From NCBI GenBank assembly GCA_002376965.1, contig DFOV01000290.1, positions 1-9,689 of the forward strand: a DNA stretch of 9,689 nucleotides. The letters run 5' to 3'. Below, piece after piece: positions 1 to 7,725 of this stretch. This DNA is from Gammaproteobacteria bacterium UBA3532. Its GTDB lineage: Bacteria > Pseudomonadota > Gammaproteobacteria > Enterobacterales > UBA3532. The translations under genes were made by a program, and so were the position numbers. The notes under the pieces were generated by a model. It saw only the letters and a list, made by a program, of their open reading frames with translations. It was not told the origin of the DNA and did no database searches. Numbering within the stretch: position 1 is the first letter of the stretch; each line of letters begins with the position of its first letter.

Positions 1-1935
1 CAGGGTAACTGGGGTTCGCCAGACGACCCGAAGTCGTTTGCCGCCATGCGCTATACCGAAGCGCGGTTGTCGCCCTATGCGCAGGTTCTGCTAAAAGAAA
101 TGGGAATGGGGACGGTGGACTGGGTTCCAAACTTTGATGGAACCATGAAAGAGCCGAAGCTCCTGCCAGCACGCTTGCCTAATATTGTACTCAATGGAAC
201 GACCGGTATTGCTGTGGGTATGGCAACCGATATTCCACCACACAATATCCGTGAAGTGGGTGCTGCGTGTATTCATTTGTTGAAGAACCCCAAAGCAACG
301 CTCAGTGACGTAATGGAGTTCGTTCAAGGGCCTGACTATCCTACCGACGCCGAAATCGTTACGCCGAAGCAGGAAATCGAGAAAATATACGAGTCGGGGC
401 GCGGGAGTATCAGGATGCGCGCGTCATATGAGATGGAGCAGGGGGAAGTAGTTATTCATGCGCTGCCTCATCAGGTTTCAGGTGCCAAGGTGTTGGAGCA
501 GATTGCGGCGCAAATGCAGGCCAAGAAGTTGCCGATGGTGACGGATTTGCGGGATGAGTCTGACCATGAGCACCCCATTCGTTTGGTGGTTGTGCCGCGT
601 TCCAATCGCGTTGATTGTGACGGGCTGATGGCCCACTTGTTTGCTACGACCGATCTTGAGAAAACCTATCGGGTCAATCTCAATATGATTGGCACCGATG
701 GCCGTCCCCAGGTGAAAGGTTTAGCACGTATTTTAAGCGAATGGATAAGCCATCGAATTGAAATAGTGCGGCGGCGATTGCAGTATCGACTGGATAAGAT
801 CCTCGACAGACTGCACATTCTGGATGGTTTACTGATAGCTTTTCTTAACATTGATGAAGTTATTGCCATCATTCGCCAGGAAGATGAGCCTAAGCCAGCG
901 TTGATGGAGCGCTTTGGCCTATCTGAGCGTCAGGCTGAGGCCATTCTTGAAATCAAGCTGCGTCAACTGGCGAAGCTCGAAGAAATTAAAATTCGAGCCG
1001 AGCAGAAAGAACTTCAAGCAGAACGTGATCGTATCGAAAGCATTCTATCGTCCGAGGGCAAATTGAAGAAGTTGGTTGGCGATGAGATTAAAGAAGACGT
1101 TGAAAAATATGGTGATGAACGCCGTTCGCCTATTGTTGAGCGGGAAGAGGCGAGGGCGCTGAGCGAAGCTGATTTGATGCAGTCAGAACCGGTGACTGTG
1201 GTACTGTCTGAAAAAGGCTGGATTCGCTGTGCTAAAGGACATGATGTGGATGCGGAGGGACTAAGCTACAAGTCGGGCGATCGCTTCTTGTGTGCAGCCC
1301 AAGGCAAGAGTAATCAGCAGGTCGCAGTAATTGATTCAACGGGACGCAGCTATGCGTTGTTGGCTCATACATTGCCATCGGCACGCGGCCAAGGTGAACC
1401 CTTGACCGGCCGGTTTAACCCTGTGGCAGGCGCATCGTTCGAGTGCTTGTTAATGGGGGAAAATCAGCAGCAGTATTTATTTGCCTCTGATGCAGGCTAT
1501 GGATTTGTTGGTCCGTTTGAAGCGCTGTTGACTAAAGCGAAAAACGGCAAAGCCTTTGTCAGTTTACCCAAAGGCGCCAAGCTACTGCCTCCGTCACCGG
1601 TCACTTCTGTCAGCAACATGCTTTGTATTGCGGTAACTACCGAAGGGCGCATGTTAGCCTTTCCGTTGGCCGATCTACCGGTATTGAACAAAGGCAAGGG
1701 CAATAAGATCATTAGTATTCCAAGCGATCGCGTGATGAAGCGAGAAGAATATGTTCTCTTTATTCAGGCAATGCCTAAAGATGCCAAGCTGGTGCTTACT
1801 GCCGGTAAGCGCACCCTGACCATTAAACCTTCTGACTTGGAGCACTACATGGGCGAGCGGGGGCGTCGGGGTAGTAAGTTGCCCCGCGGTTTCCAGCGTA
1901 TTAATGCATTGGGCTACACACTTCAGCCTGAATAG
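1..1935 (+). CDS. parC: DNA topoisomerase IV subunit A (ParC), 5' end missing
   Basis: ParC is the DNA-breaking and rejoining subunit of topoisomerase IV, which with ParE decatenates daughter chromosomes. The reading frame is open from base 1, so the gene runs off the left edge; 644 residues are present. The sequence follows E. coli ParC closely throughout. The motif [11 protein letters not shown] carries the catalytic tyrosine (codon 52-54, equivalent to E. coli Tyr120), so about 102 N-terminal residues are missing, including the quinolone-resistance region around E. coli Ser80 and Glu84. Further landmarks are [19 protein letters not shown], the coiled-coil and tower region ([19 protein letters not shown]), and a C-terminal beta-pinwheel ending in [17 protein letters not shown], as in the E. 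coli protein. The expected total of about 746 residues is normal for the family. The ATG at 46 is internal and is not the start. The gene converges on the AhpA-like gene with 25 bases between the stop codons. Confidence 0.98.
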   Translation, partial: QGNWGSPDDPKSFAAMRYTEARLSPYAQVLLKEMGMGTVDWVPNFDGTMKEPKLLPARLPNIVLNGTTGIAVGMATDIPPHNIREVGAACIHLLKNPKATLSDVMEFVQGPDYPTDAEIVTPKQEIEKIYESGRGSIRMRASYEMEQGEVVIHALPHQVSGAKVLEQIAAQMQAKKLPMVTDLRDESDHEHPIRLVVVPRSNRVDCDGLMAHLFATTDLEKTYRVNLNMIGTDGRPQVKGLARILSEWISHRIEIVRRRLQYRLDKILDRLHILDGLLIAFLNIDEVIAIIRQEDEPKPALMERFGLSERQAEAILEIKLRQLAKLEEIKIRAEQKELQAERDRIESILSSEGKLKKLVGDEIKEDVEKYGDERRSPIVEREEARALSEADLMQSEPVTVVLSEKGWIRCAKGHDVDAEGLSYKSGDRFLCAAQGKSNQQVAVIDSTGRSYALLAHTLPSARGQGEPLTGRFNPVAGASFECLLMGENQQQYLFASDAGYGFVGPFEALLTKAKNGKAFVSLPKGAKLLPPSPVTSVSNMLCIAVTTEGRMLAFPLADLPVLNKGKGNKIISIPSDRVMKREEYVLFIQAMPKDAKLVLTAGKRTLTIKPSDLEHYMGERGRRGSKLPRGFQRINALGYTLQPE

Positions 1936-1960
1936 ATTGATTTAGAATAACGCCCTCTAT

Positions 1961-3040
1961 CTATCGTTGGCGGTGGTGCAAGCCGCCGACGCGTCTTTCG
2001 GTAAGCCTTTCTATTGCCGGATCAAAATACTCCAAAAGCCAGTAGCCTTCTGAGCGCACATAGTGCCATTTTCCATAGGGATCGCAGTCGTGGATCAATG
2101 TTTCATCCGTTACGAATATTCCCGTTAGCGGTAGTTTCAATGTTGGCGCTTTTGCTTGGGTGATATAGACAAAAAAGTTATGAACATGATGCTCAAAGCA
2201 GAGTTGATGAATCGTAGCACCCAGCATCGCCAGCTGACGAATATCTTTCTTATCTGTCAAAACGATATTGAGCTCTTGTGGGCTTAATGCACTAATATTG
2301 CGTCCATCAATCAAGGTGTTGGCAATCAATGGCAATATCCGCCGAATATTGTATTCAGTCGACCCGACAATGAGCCTGGGTTGGGTTACCGCTGGTGAAG
2401 TCATAAACGGTCTTAAATGGTGTTGACGTTCTCGCAACAGGCTTTCCGGCTTCTTTGTTTTGGGTAAAGAATTGGTTTTAAATAATGCGGTATAGTGTCC
2501 AAGATAAAAGAAAATGGCGCTGGCTATGACTGTCATCATAAAAGCCAAAAATAGTGACAGGCGGCGGTTTTGATCGTCGACCGACTCGGCCATGTTCCTG
2601 TCGATGATAGTACGGACAAAGCCGGAAGGTGTACCGTTAATCACGATTTCCTCAACAAAAGCAAAGTAACGCTCGCCAGGACGTGAAGCTGTTAACAGCC
2701 TGTTAAGCGGGCGTTCAGTGCCCGCATGAACAACAAGATCGCCATCGTGGCGGTATATGTCGGCAGAGATGATGCCATCTGTATGGGTTAAGCCATCAAC
2801 CAATCGCTGTAAAGCATTTTTGTCTTCTTGCTCCAAAAGATGAATTGCTTGGTAGGCCGTTGACCGTGTTAATTTGTCGCCGAGCTGGTGCAGGTGGTTG
2901 AGCTGGGCTGCCATAAGATTTTGGTGAATAAGCCACCAAAATAAACAAACGGTCACCAAGGTAAACGCGATAAATACGCCAAAGGTTGTTATAATCGTCG
3001 CCCTTCCCGGACGCCCCACGGTTCGATGGTAAATAGTCAT
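1961..3040 (-). CDS. AhpA/YtjB-family inner-membrane protein
   Basis: A 359-residue membrane protein of the AhpA/YtjB (SMP) family, whose molecular function is unknown; the family name comes from an effect on haemolysin expression. I see a short basic N-terminus, a first membrane helix at about residues 14-38 and a periplasmic region of about 120 residues. A second helix follows at about 161-186 (SLFLAFMMTVIASAIFFYLG), then a cytoplasmic C-terminal part of about 170 residues. The two-helix, extracytoplasmic-loop layout resembles sensor proteins, but there is no HAMP, kinase or GGDEF signature. The family call rests on this layout and on divergence from serB, an arrangement also found for ytjB in E. 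coli. From memory the E. coli protein is nearer 214 residues, so the C-terminal part here is longer. The start is the only ATG near the frame opening; TAAGGAAG lies directly before it, closer than ideal. Confidence 0.75.
   Translation of the reverse strand: MTIYHRTVGRPGRATIITTFGVFIAFTLVTVCLFWWLIHQNLMAAQLNHLHQLGDKLTRSTAYQAIHLLEQEDKNALQRLVDGLTHTDGIISADIYRHDGDLVVHAGTERPLNRLLTASRPGERYFAFVEEIVINGTPSGFVRTIIDRNMAESVDDQNRRLSLFLAFMMTVIASAIFFYLGHYTALFKTNSLPKTKKPESLLRERQHHLRPFMTSPAVTQPRLIVGSTEYNIRRILPLIANTLIDGRNISALSPQELNIVLTDKKDIRQLAMLGATIHQLCFEHHVHNFFVYITQAKAPTLKLPLTGIFVTDETLIHDCDPYGKWHYVRSEGYWLLEYFDPAIERLTERRVGGLHHRQR
1965..1998 (+). terminator. possible intrinsic terminator of parC inside the 3' end of the convergent gene
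   Basis: Bases 1965-1973 (CGTTGGCGG) pair with 1983-1991 (CCGCCGACG). The result is a 9-bp GC-rich stem with one G-U pair and a 9-base loop. The run GTCTTT follows at 1993-1998, a short U-rich tail on the + strand. The position, 30 bases past the parC stop, suits a terminator. However, the sequence also codes for the last residues of the AhpA-like protein, so the hairpin could be a by-product of coding. Confidence 0.4.
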
Positions 3041-3114
3041 CTTCCTTAGTGAAAAATACAGTGGCTATAGTTTAGCGTTTTCTGATCAGATAGGTAATGG
3101 TATAGGTTAAAAAT
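3041..3114. promoter_or_regulatory. divergent intergenic region between the AhpA-like gene and serB
   Basis: These 74 bases must hold the start signals of both divergent genes unless transcription enters from outside. A perfect 10-bp palindrome, TCTGATCAGA, sits at 3081-3090, near the middle. On the minus strand TTACCT and TAAACT, 17 bases apart, form a weak sigma70-like pair for the AhpA-like gene. On the + strand TATAGT (3066-3071) is a possible -10 element without a good -35. For serB, AGG at 3104-3106 gives a modest ribosome binding site 8 bases before the ATG. The promoter calls are weak. Confidence 0.4.
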
Positions 3115-4227
3115 ATGCATCAATACACAGCAGTAACTTTTGAGTGGTCTGATCTGACCCGGCCCGCCTTGATTCAATGGGTTGACGAGTGCTTATCAAA
3201 TAACATCACTTTGACGGGCATAAATGCAGAACAGTCTCGCATGACCTGGTTTTGTGAAGGTGATGGCAATTTATCTTGTTCTTTTGCTGCTGTGCTTCAG
3301 TCCGAGTCTACAACGCGACCAGCAAAAGCAGCAAGTAGTGTTGTAACCGTGATGCATCCCGAGCTGTCGCTGGCTCCAATTGTTGCCGTCTGCCAGTGGC
3401 TAGCTGAGCGTCAACTATTAAGTGTAAAGATTGACTGGATGACCGCAAAGGCTGAAAACATTGAAGCGGTAAATATCTATCTAGAGCAGGACGCGTGTGG
3501 ATTACGCCATGATATTCTTTCTCTTGCAGACGAGCTAGGTGTGGATGTGGTGGTTCAGCCAAATACCGCTCCGCACCAAGATATCAAGTTGTTGGTCATG
3601 GATATGGATTCGACCCTGATCCAAATCGAAGTTATTGATGAGCTAGCTAAAATTGCAGGTGTTGGTGATCAGGTTGTTGAAATCACTGAACAGGCAATGC
3701 AGGGGAAACTCGATTTCTCACAAAGTCTGCGTAAACGTGTTGGCCTACTAAAAGGGCTCTCTGAATCTGCCATTGACGAAGTCGCTGAGCGGCTTCCATT
3801 ATCGCCTGGAGCAGAGCGGTTAATTACCACGCTGAAGCACAATGGGTGTAAGACGGCAATTTTAAGTGGTGGTTTCGCCTATTTCGCCAGCCGGTTACAG
3901 CAGAAGCTGGGTATAGACTATATTCATTCCAACTACCTTGCCATTGTTGATCAGCAGCTAACGGGGGAGGTAGAGGGAACCATTGTCGATGCCACAGAGA
4001 AGCGCCGCTTACTTGGCAAACTGACAGAAGATCTCCATATTCAGCCCGAACAAACTATGGCTGTGGGAGATGGAGCAAATGACTTGTTGATGATTGAAGC
4101 ATCAGGTTTTGGAGTGGCTTATAAAGCCAAGCCGGTCGTTCAACAAAAAGCACCCGCCGCAATTAAACATATGGGGTTGGATGGATTATTGTATATTATG
4201 GGGTTGATTCCAGTGGAGGGATGTTAA
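3115..4227 (+). CDS. serB: phosphoserine phosphatase SerB
   Basis: SerB catalyses the last step of serine synthesis, hydrolysing O-phosphoserine to serine in the cytoplasm. The C-terminal half is a HAD-type phosphatase. Motif I is VMDMDST with the nucleophile Asp163 and the acid/base Asp165; motif II is LSGGF with Ser251; motif III is the lysine of ATEKRR (Lys296); motif IV is GDGAND (318-323). The helical cap with IEVIDELAKIAGVG follows motif I as in known SerB proteins. The N-terminal 150 residues or so are the ACT-like regulatory part and are more diverged. The length of 370 residues fits the longer SerB class, as in Pseudomonas; E. coli SerB is somewhat shorter. The gene is divergent from the AhpA-like gene and its stop codon abuts the purU start, so the two are almost certainly cotranscribed. 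Confidence 0.97.
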   Translation: MHQYTAVTFEWSDLTRPALIQWVDECLSNNITLTGINAEQSRMTWFCEGDGNLSCSFAAVLQSESTTRPAKAASSVVTVMHPELSLAPIVAVCQWLAERQLLSVKIDWMTAKAENIEAVNIYLEQDACGLRHDILSLADELGVDVVVQPNTAPHQDIKLLVMDMDSTLIQIEVIDELAKIAGVGDQVVEITEQAMQGKLDFSQSLRKRVGLLKGLSESAIDEVAERLPLSPGAERLITTLKHNGCKTAILSGGFAYFASRLQQKLGIDYIHSNYLAIVDQQLTGEVEGTIVDATEKRRLLGKLTEDLHIQPEQTMAVGDGANDLLMIEASGFGVAYKAKPVVQQKAPAAIKHMGLDGLLYIMGLIPVEGC

Positions 4228-4230
4228 ATG
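4214..4230 (+). promoter_or_regulatory. ribosome binding site and coupled stop/start for purU
   Basis: GGAGGG at 4215-4220 lies inside the last codons of serB, 7 bases before the purU ATG at 4228. The serB stop TAA (4225-4227) is immediately followed by that ATG. This strong site supports the chosen purU start and suggests translational coupling. Confidence 0.8.
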
Positions 4231-5085
4231 AACCGGCATTACACCATTAAGCTATATTGTCCAGACAAGCCTGGTGTTGTTGCAGCTGTTAGTCAATTCT
4301 TAGCACAGCATGGTGGCTCCATCACCGAGTCGAGTCAGCATTCTGACTTGGTGTGTGGCGACTTCTTTATGCGAGTTGAGGTAGATGCAGATACATTACC
4401 TTATGCTTCGGTTAGCGAGCTGGAAAAGGCTTTTTCCCCGATTGCCGAGCAGTTTGACATGACATGGCAAGTCGCTGATTCGGCAGAGAAAAAGCGTATG
4501 GTTATACTGGTTAGTAAATATGACCATTGCTTAAGTGATATTTTGTATCGTTGGCGCAACCAGGATTTTGAATTTGATATTCCCTGTGTTATTTCCAATC
4601 ACCCTGACCTACGTAGCTTTGTTGAGTGGCATGGAATCCCCTATTTTGATATCGATATGAAATCAAATAAGGCTGCAGCTTTTGACAAAATTGAAGCTTT
4701 GTACCATGAGCATCATGGGGATCTTATGGTATTGGCGAGGTTTATGCAGATTTTGCCTGAAGCTATGTGCGAACGTTTATTTGGGCAAGTGATTAATATT
4801 CATCATAGCTTCTTGCCTTCTTTTGTTGGTGCCAAGCCATATCATCAAGCCTATTCGCGAGGGGTAAAACTGATTGGTGCTACCTGCCACTACGTCACTC
4901 AAGAGCTGGATGCGGGACCGATTATCGATCAAGATGTAATAAGGGTCGACCACAGCCACTCCGTAGAAGACATGGTGCGTTTAGGTAAAGACGTCGAAAA
5001 AAACGTGCTGGCGCGTGGTTTACGTTATCACGTCGAGGATCGCGTGTTGATTCGTGAAAATAAAACCGTGGTTTTCGATCGTTAA
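4228..5085 (+). CDS. purU: formyltetrahydrofolate deformylase PurU
   Basis: PurU hydrolyses 10-formyltetrahydrofolate to formate and tetrahydrofolate. It balances the folate one-carbon pool and supplies formate for the PurT step of purine synthesis where PurT is present. Residues 5-80 form an ACT domain (YCPDKPGVVAAVSQFLAQHGG), the expected allosteric part; the E. coli enzyme responds to methionine and glycine. Residues 88-285 are the formyltransferase-like hydrolase domain. NIHHSFLP places the catalytic Asn190 and His192, and the LDAGPI motif places Asp228. The length of 285 residues is normal. The gene directly follows serB with no gap, linking serine supply to one-carbon turnover. A hairpin terminator follows it. 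I see no missing active-site residue. Confidence 0.96.
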   Translation: MNRHYTIKLYCPDKPGVVAAVSQFLAQHGGSITESSQHSDLVCGDFFMRVEVDADTLPYASVSELEKAFSPIAEQFDMTWQVADSAEKKRMVILVSKYDHCLSDILYRWRNQDFEFDIPCVISNHPDLRSFVEWHGIPYFDIDMKSNKAAAFDKIEALYHEHHGDLMVLARFMQILPEAMCERLFGQVINIHHSFLPSFVGAKPYHQAYSRGVKLIGATCHYVTQELDAGPIIDQDVIRVDHSHSVEDMVRLGKDVEKNVLARGLRYHVEDRVLIRENKTVVFDR

Positions 5086-5110
5086 AGTAAAGTGGAGGTA
5101 GAAACCCTCC

Positions 5111-5149
5111 CAAGGTAGCTAGTTAACCGCTTAGCTACCTTGCTCTTTT
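5111..5149 (+). terminator. intrinsic terminator of the serB-purU operon
   Basis: Bases 5111-5121 (CAAGGTAGCTA) and 5132-5142 (TAGCTACCTTG) form a perfect 11-bp stem with a 10-base loop. CTCTTTT follows on the + strand. It lies 25 bases past the purU stop. A second short hairpin just before it (GGAGG 5094-5098 with CCTCC 5106-5110) would be met after the main stem by transcripts of the convergent PilZ gene. The minus-strand side lacks a clear U-run, so termination there is uncertain. Confidence 0.85.
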
Positions 5150-5161
5150 CCTAATGCTAAT

Positions 5162-5461
5162 TTATCGCACGCCAATAAATTCACCAGCAACTTTATAGTC
5201 GCTACGTTCTTGCATCACGCGCTTGATAAGAATGGTAGCATTGAGTGGTGGCTCAGAAGGGGAGAGGGACTCTATTGTTATATCAAGTTTTTCACCGAGC
5301 TGGTGAGATTGCTGACTATAGAACATAATGCCCCTACCACTGAGATTGACGGTTAGTCCCTCGTTGATATGGTGATTAGGTGTTCGATAGCTGATGGGAT
5401 TATTCGCTTCAATACGCACAAATGAGCGCCGCTCGATGTCTGAATATCGCCTCTTTGTCAT
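5162..5461 (-). CDS. single-domain PilZ protein, probable cyclic-di-GMP receptor
   Basis: A 99-residue protein consisting of little more than one PilZ domain. Both nucleotide-binding motifs are present: RSFVR (RxxxR, residues 12-16) and NLSGRG (NxSxxG, residues 39-44). It should therefore bind cyclic-di-GMP. This differs from the PilZ protein of Pseudomonas and Xanthomonas that partners FimX and PilB, which from memory lacks the arginine motif, so it may not be that orthologue. There is no signal peptide or membrane segment, and a cytoplasmic location is expected. Translation starts at an ATG preceded by AAGGAG at 5468-5473, six bases upstream, a strong ribosome binding site. It lies 114 bases downstream of fimX on the same strand and converges on purU. 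Its partner cannot be read from the sequence. Confidence 0.9.
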   Translation of the reverse strand: MTKRRYSDIERRSFVRIEANNPISYRTPNHHINEGLTVNLSGRGIMFYSQQSHQLGEKLDITIESLSPSEPPLNATILIKRVMQERSDYKVAGEFIGVR

Positions 5462-5575
5462 TACCGACTCCTTTATTTTGCTAACGAAATGTCCATACTG
5501 CTGACAAATTTATTGTTCTGCTTTGCTTAAGGCTAGGGCCAAGCAAAGCTTAATATTCTTTTTATTTTGAACAGG
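5462..5575 (-). promoter_or_regulatory. fimX-PilZ intergenic region with possible promoter for the PilZ gene
   Basis: The 114-base gap is long enough for separate expression of the PilZ gene. On the minus strand TTGTCA (5502-5507) resembles a -35 element, but 17 bases further only TTAGCA is found, a poor -10. The gap also contains the hairpin listed separately. An independent promoter is possible but not demonstrated. Confidence 0.25.
5520..5549. terminator. hairpin between fimX and the PilZ gene, possible terminator or attenuator
   Basis: GCTTTGCTT (5520-5528) pairs perfectly with AAGCAAAGC (5541-5549). Inside it GGC (5531-5533) can pair with GCC (5538-5540) after a two-base bulge. It lies about 26 bases past the fimX stop, where a fimX terminator would be expected. 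However, the T-rich tail (TTAATATTCTTTTT, 5550-5563) is on the + strand side, so by the usual rule it would terminate + strand transcription. On the minus strand the hairpin is followed by AGAACAATAAATTT, a poor U-run. Confidence 0.55.
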
Positions 5576-7663
5576 CTAATGATCGGTGCCAAACTCATAG
5601 TCTAGTCTTGGTCCTGCTGGAGCAAGGTAGAAGCCTTGAATATAGTGGATACCATACTGGTAGAGCATGGCTACTGTGCTGGCATCTTCCACTAATGGCA
5701 TGATCGATGTTTTTTGTGCTTCATGCACGATCTCTGACAGCGCTTGTAATTTTTCCTGATTCTCAGTTGAAGACATCAGCCCCGCTGAGAGCTGGCCATC
5801 GATTTTAATATAATCAGGCTCAATGTGCTTAAAGACGTTTTCTGAATTTTGGGTAGTGCCAAAATGGGTTAGCGCACACTTACCATGCAATTCATGTAAG
5901 GTCGCGCTGACATTTTTTGCTCGCTTCAGATGATTGACTGCGTCATGCTCAGTGAACTCGAGCACAATGGCGTCCGCTGGTAATCGCGCTTCTTTTAATA
6001 GGGTGCGATACCAAGGGCCAAAAGTTTCATCGATAATAGTGTCCGGTGAGAGCATAACAAATAAAACGATATTTCGCCCTTGCTGACGCTCTTTAGCCAA
6101 CGCCTTGGCTACCTGAATTAATACCCAGCGATCCAGCTTGCCAGCAAGACCTACCTCTTTAGCTGATGGGTAGAATTCTTCAGCTGCGACCTCATCTCCA
6201 GCAGCGTTGGTCATGCGAATCAGCACTTCGTAGTAGAGCGCTGGTGTGCCATGTAGATTGACTATCGGTTGATAGAAGGTGTGCAGTCTGCCTTGCTCCC
6301 ATGCTTCTTGCAGGGCTTCTATGACTTCGTTGTCGGCGGCGGCTGAACGAGAAACCAAAGCATTAGGATCAAAGGCATGCACCTTATTTCCGCCCTTACG
6401 TTTAACACTGACAGCGACCTCATGAGCCTGATCAACGGCTTGCTGGCCGCTACTTGAGCTTTCACCAATCAGGCTTAAGCCGATGCTCGCCGTGGTGGTA
6501 ACCGTATTGCCATGGTTATCGAAAAGAGCATCAGCCAGCTTTTCGCGTATACCTTCAGCAAAGGCTTTGGCATCATCCATTTTTGTGTTGCTTAACAATA
6601 ACGTGAAAGTGTCTTCAGCAAAGCGCGACAAGTGGTATTCGTTGTCACCGACGTATTCCTGAATCCACTTGGCTATATCCGTAAGGAACAAATCACTATT
6701 GGCAATACCCAAAGACTCCTGAAGCTTGTCAAAGTTATCAAGCTCCATGTACATGACAACACTTAATATCTTATTCTTCTGGGCTTGGCCGACCGCTTTT
6801 TCGGCTTCGTCCAAGAAATAGGAGCGGTTAAACAAGCCTGTTAACAAGTCCTGAGTACTTAACTGCGCCAGCTTTTTAGCCAGCTCAGGATCTTGTGAGC
6901 CAATTTGTATAACAACTTGAGTGCATTCTTCACCGTCGTATTCTGCCGGCGTCATTTTCATTGATGCATCAAACTCGGCCCCATCATCTTTGACTGCACG
7001 AAAATGAAACTCTTCTTCCGTCTGCTCATTCTTATATTTCTTAAGATAATCTTTGAATTCAGCTTGGCTATCTGACGCGACAACATCCAGTACAGGAATA
7101 GCCAGCAAGTCATCAGCATCTTCATAACCAAACAAGTGAAGGTATGACTGGTTGGCATGAACATGAATGCCATCAACTAAATAAGCTATGGCATCGCGAG
7201 AACTTGCCAAGAGGCTTTCACAGCGCTTATCCAGTTCTTTTTGTTTGGCCAAGCTGTTTTTGTACTCACGCCGCATGCGTATGTTAGCCAGCTCGCGCTG
7301 CACAACGACCTTGATATGGTCTTGCTTATCATCAAGGACAACATCGGTTATACCTTGTTGGAGAAATTCCGTTACTGTTTCGGCATTGAAGTTCTCAGTA
7401 AGGAGAATGACAGGTATATCTCGACTGTATTGATTAATCAGGCGGATAGTTGCTGGAGCATTAAAGTCGGGGGTGTTGCTATCTGCAAGCATAATATCGG
7501 CATCGACTTTTTCGATATGCTCTTCCAAGTCGTCCAGCGTATTCACGAAATTAGGTCGCACGGCGTAGCCGGCATTACGGAATATATTTACGAGCTGCTC
7601 AGCTTTATTATCTGAATAAGAATAAATAATCAGATGAATAGGCTCTCTACTTATTTTTGACAC
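5576..7663 (-). CDS. fimX: FimX-type cyclic-di-GMP receptor (REC-like, PAS, degenerate GGDEF and EAL)
   Basis: A 695-residue cytoplasmic protein close in length and layout to P. aeruginosa FimX (about 690 residues), which controls type IV pilus assembly and twitching. In order I see a REC-like domain (about 8-125), a PAS domain (about 148-255), a GGDEF-type domain (about 265-432) and an EAL-type domain (about 445-690). The cyclase signature is AEDTF (349-353) in place of GGDEF. The EAL signature is EVL (479-481), as known for FimX. The catalytic DDFGTG segment reads THFGTT (599-604) and AEGVE has become LVEDAS, so phosphodiesterase activity is not expected. QPIV, LEFTE, IKID and QGF, which shape the ligand pocket, remain. 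The start codon is GTG; an in-frame stop lies only four codons upstream and GAGAG precedes it at a suitable distance. The next serB neighbour in P. aeruginosa is also fimX. Confidence 0.93.
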   Translation of the reverse strand: MSKISREPIHLIIYSYSDNKAEQLVNIFRNAGYAVRPNFVNTLDDLEEHIEKVDADIMLADSNTPDFNAPATIRLINQYSRDIPVILLTENFNAETVTEFLQQGITDVVLDDKQDHIKVVVQRELANIRMRREYKNSLAKQKELDKRCESLLASSRDAIAYLVDGIHVHANQSYLHLFGYEDADDLLAIPVLDVVASDSQAEFKDYLKKYKNEQTEEEFHFRAVKDDGAEFDASMKMTPAEYDGEECTQVVIQIGSQDPELAKKLAQLSTQDLLTGLFNRSYFLDEAEKAVGQAQKNKILSVVMYMELDNFDKLQESLGIANSDLFLTDIAKWIQEYVGDNEYHLSRFAEDTFTLLLSNTKMDDAKAFAEGIREKLADALFDNHGNTVTTTASIGLSLIGESSSSGQQAVDQAHEVAVSVKRKGGNKVHAFDPNALVSRSAAADNEVIEALQEAWEQGRLHTFYQPIVNLHGTPALYYEVLIRMTNAAGDEVAAEEFYPSAKEVGLAGKLDRWVLIQVAKALAKERQQGRNIVLFVMLSPDTIIDETFGPWYRTLLKEARLPADAIVLEFTEHDAVNHLKRAKNVSATLHELHGKCALTHFGTTQNSENVFKHIEPDYIKIDGQLSAGLMSSTENQEKLQALSEIVHEAQKTSIMPLVEDASTVAMLYQYGIHYIQGFYLAPAGPRLDYEFGTDH

Positions 7664-7725
7664 GGCATACTCTCAAGGTTGTGCTTGTCCAGCACCCCAT
7701 CTCTAGCTTTTTATAGTTAGCGCGC
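7664..7725 (-). promoter_or_regulatory. 62-base gap between the 590-residue gene and fimX
   Basis: A small hairpin, GTGCT (7681-7685) with AGCAC (7691-7695) and a 5-base loop, lies just before the fimX ribosome binding site. The minus-strand sequence TATAAA near 7710-7715 resembles a -10 element, but no -35 stands at a normal distance. The short gap and lack of a U-tract favour read-through from the upstream gene, so the two genes are probably one transcript. Confidence 0.3.

Noticed and set aside
46..48. ATG at 46 as the start of parC
   Set aside because: The frame is open to base 1 and codes for [14 protein letters not shown], which is conserved ParC sequence before the catalytic tyrosine; the ATG is internal.
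3081..3090. Palindrome TCTGATCAGA shared in part (CTGATCAG) with 9595-9602 as a common regulator site
   Set aside because: An 8-base match seen twice is weak evidence, and no known regulator consensus fits. It is noted only as part of the intergenic description.
5092..5110. Strong ribosome-binding-like GGAGG just after the purU stop
   Set aside because: No start codon follows at a usable distance; GGAGG pairs with CCTCC at 5106-5110 as a small hairpin beside the terminator.
7241..7615. A 124-codon open frame on the + strand opposite the 5' part of fimX
   Set aside because: It lies wholly inside the well-supported fimX frame, has no family signature and no clear ribosome binding site, and looks like a by-product of codon use on the other strand.
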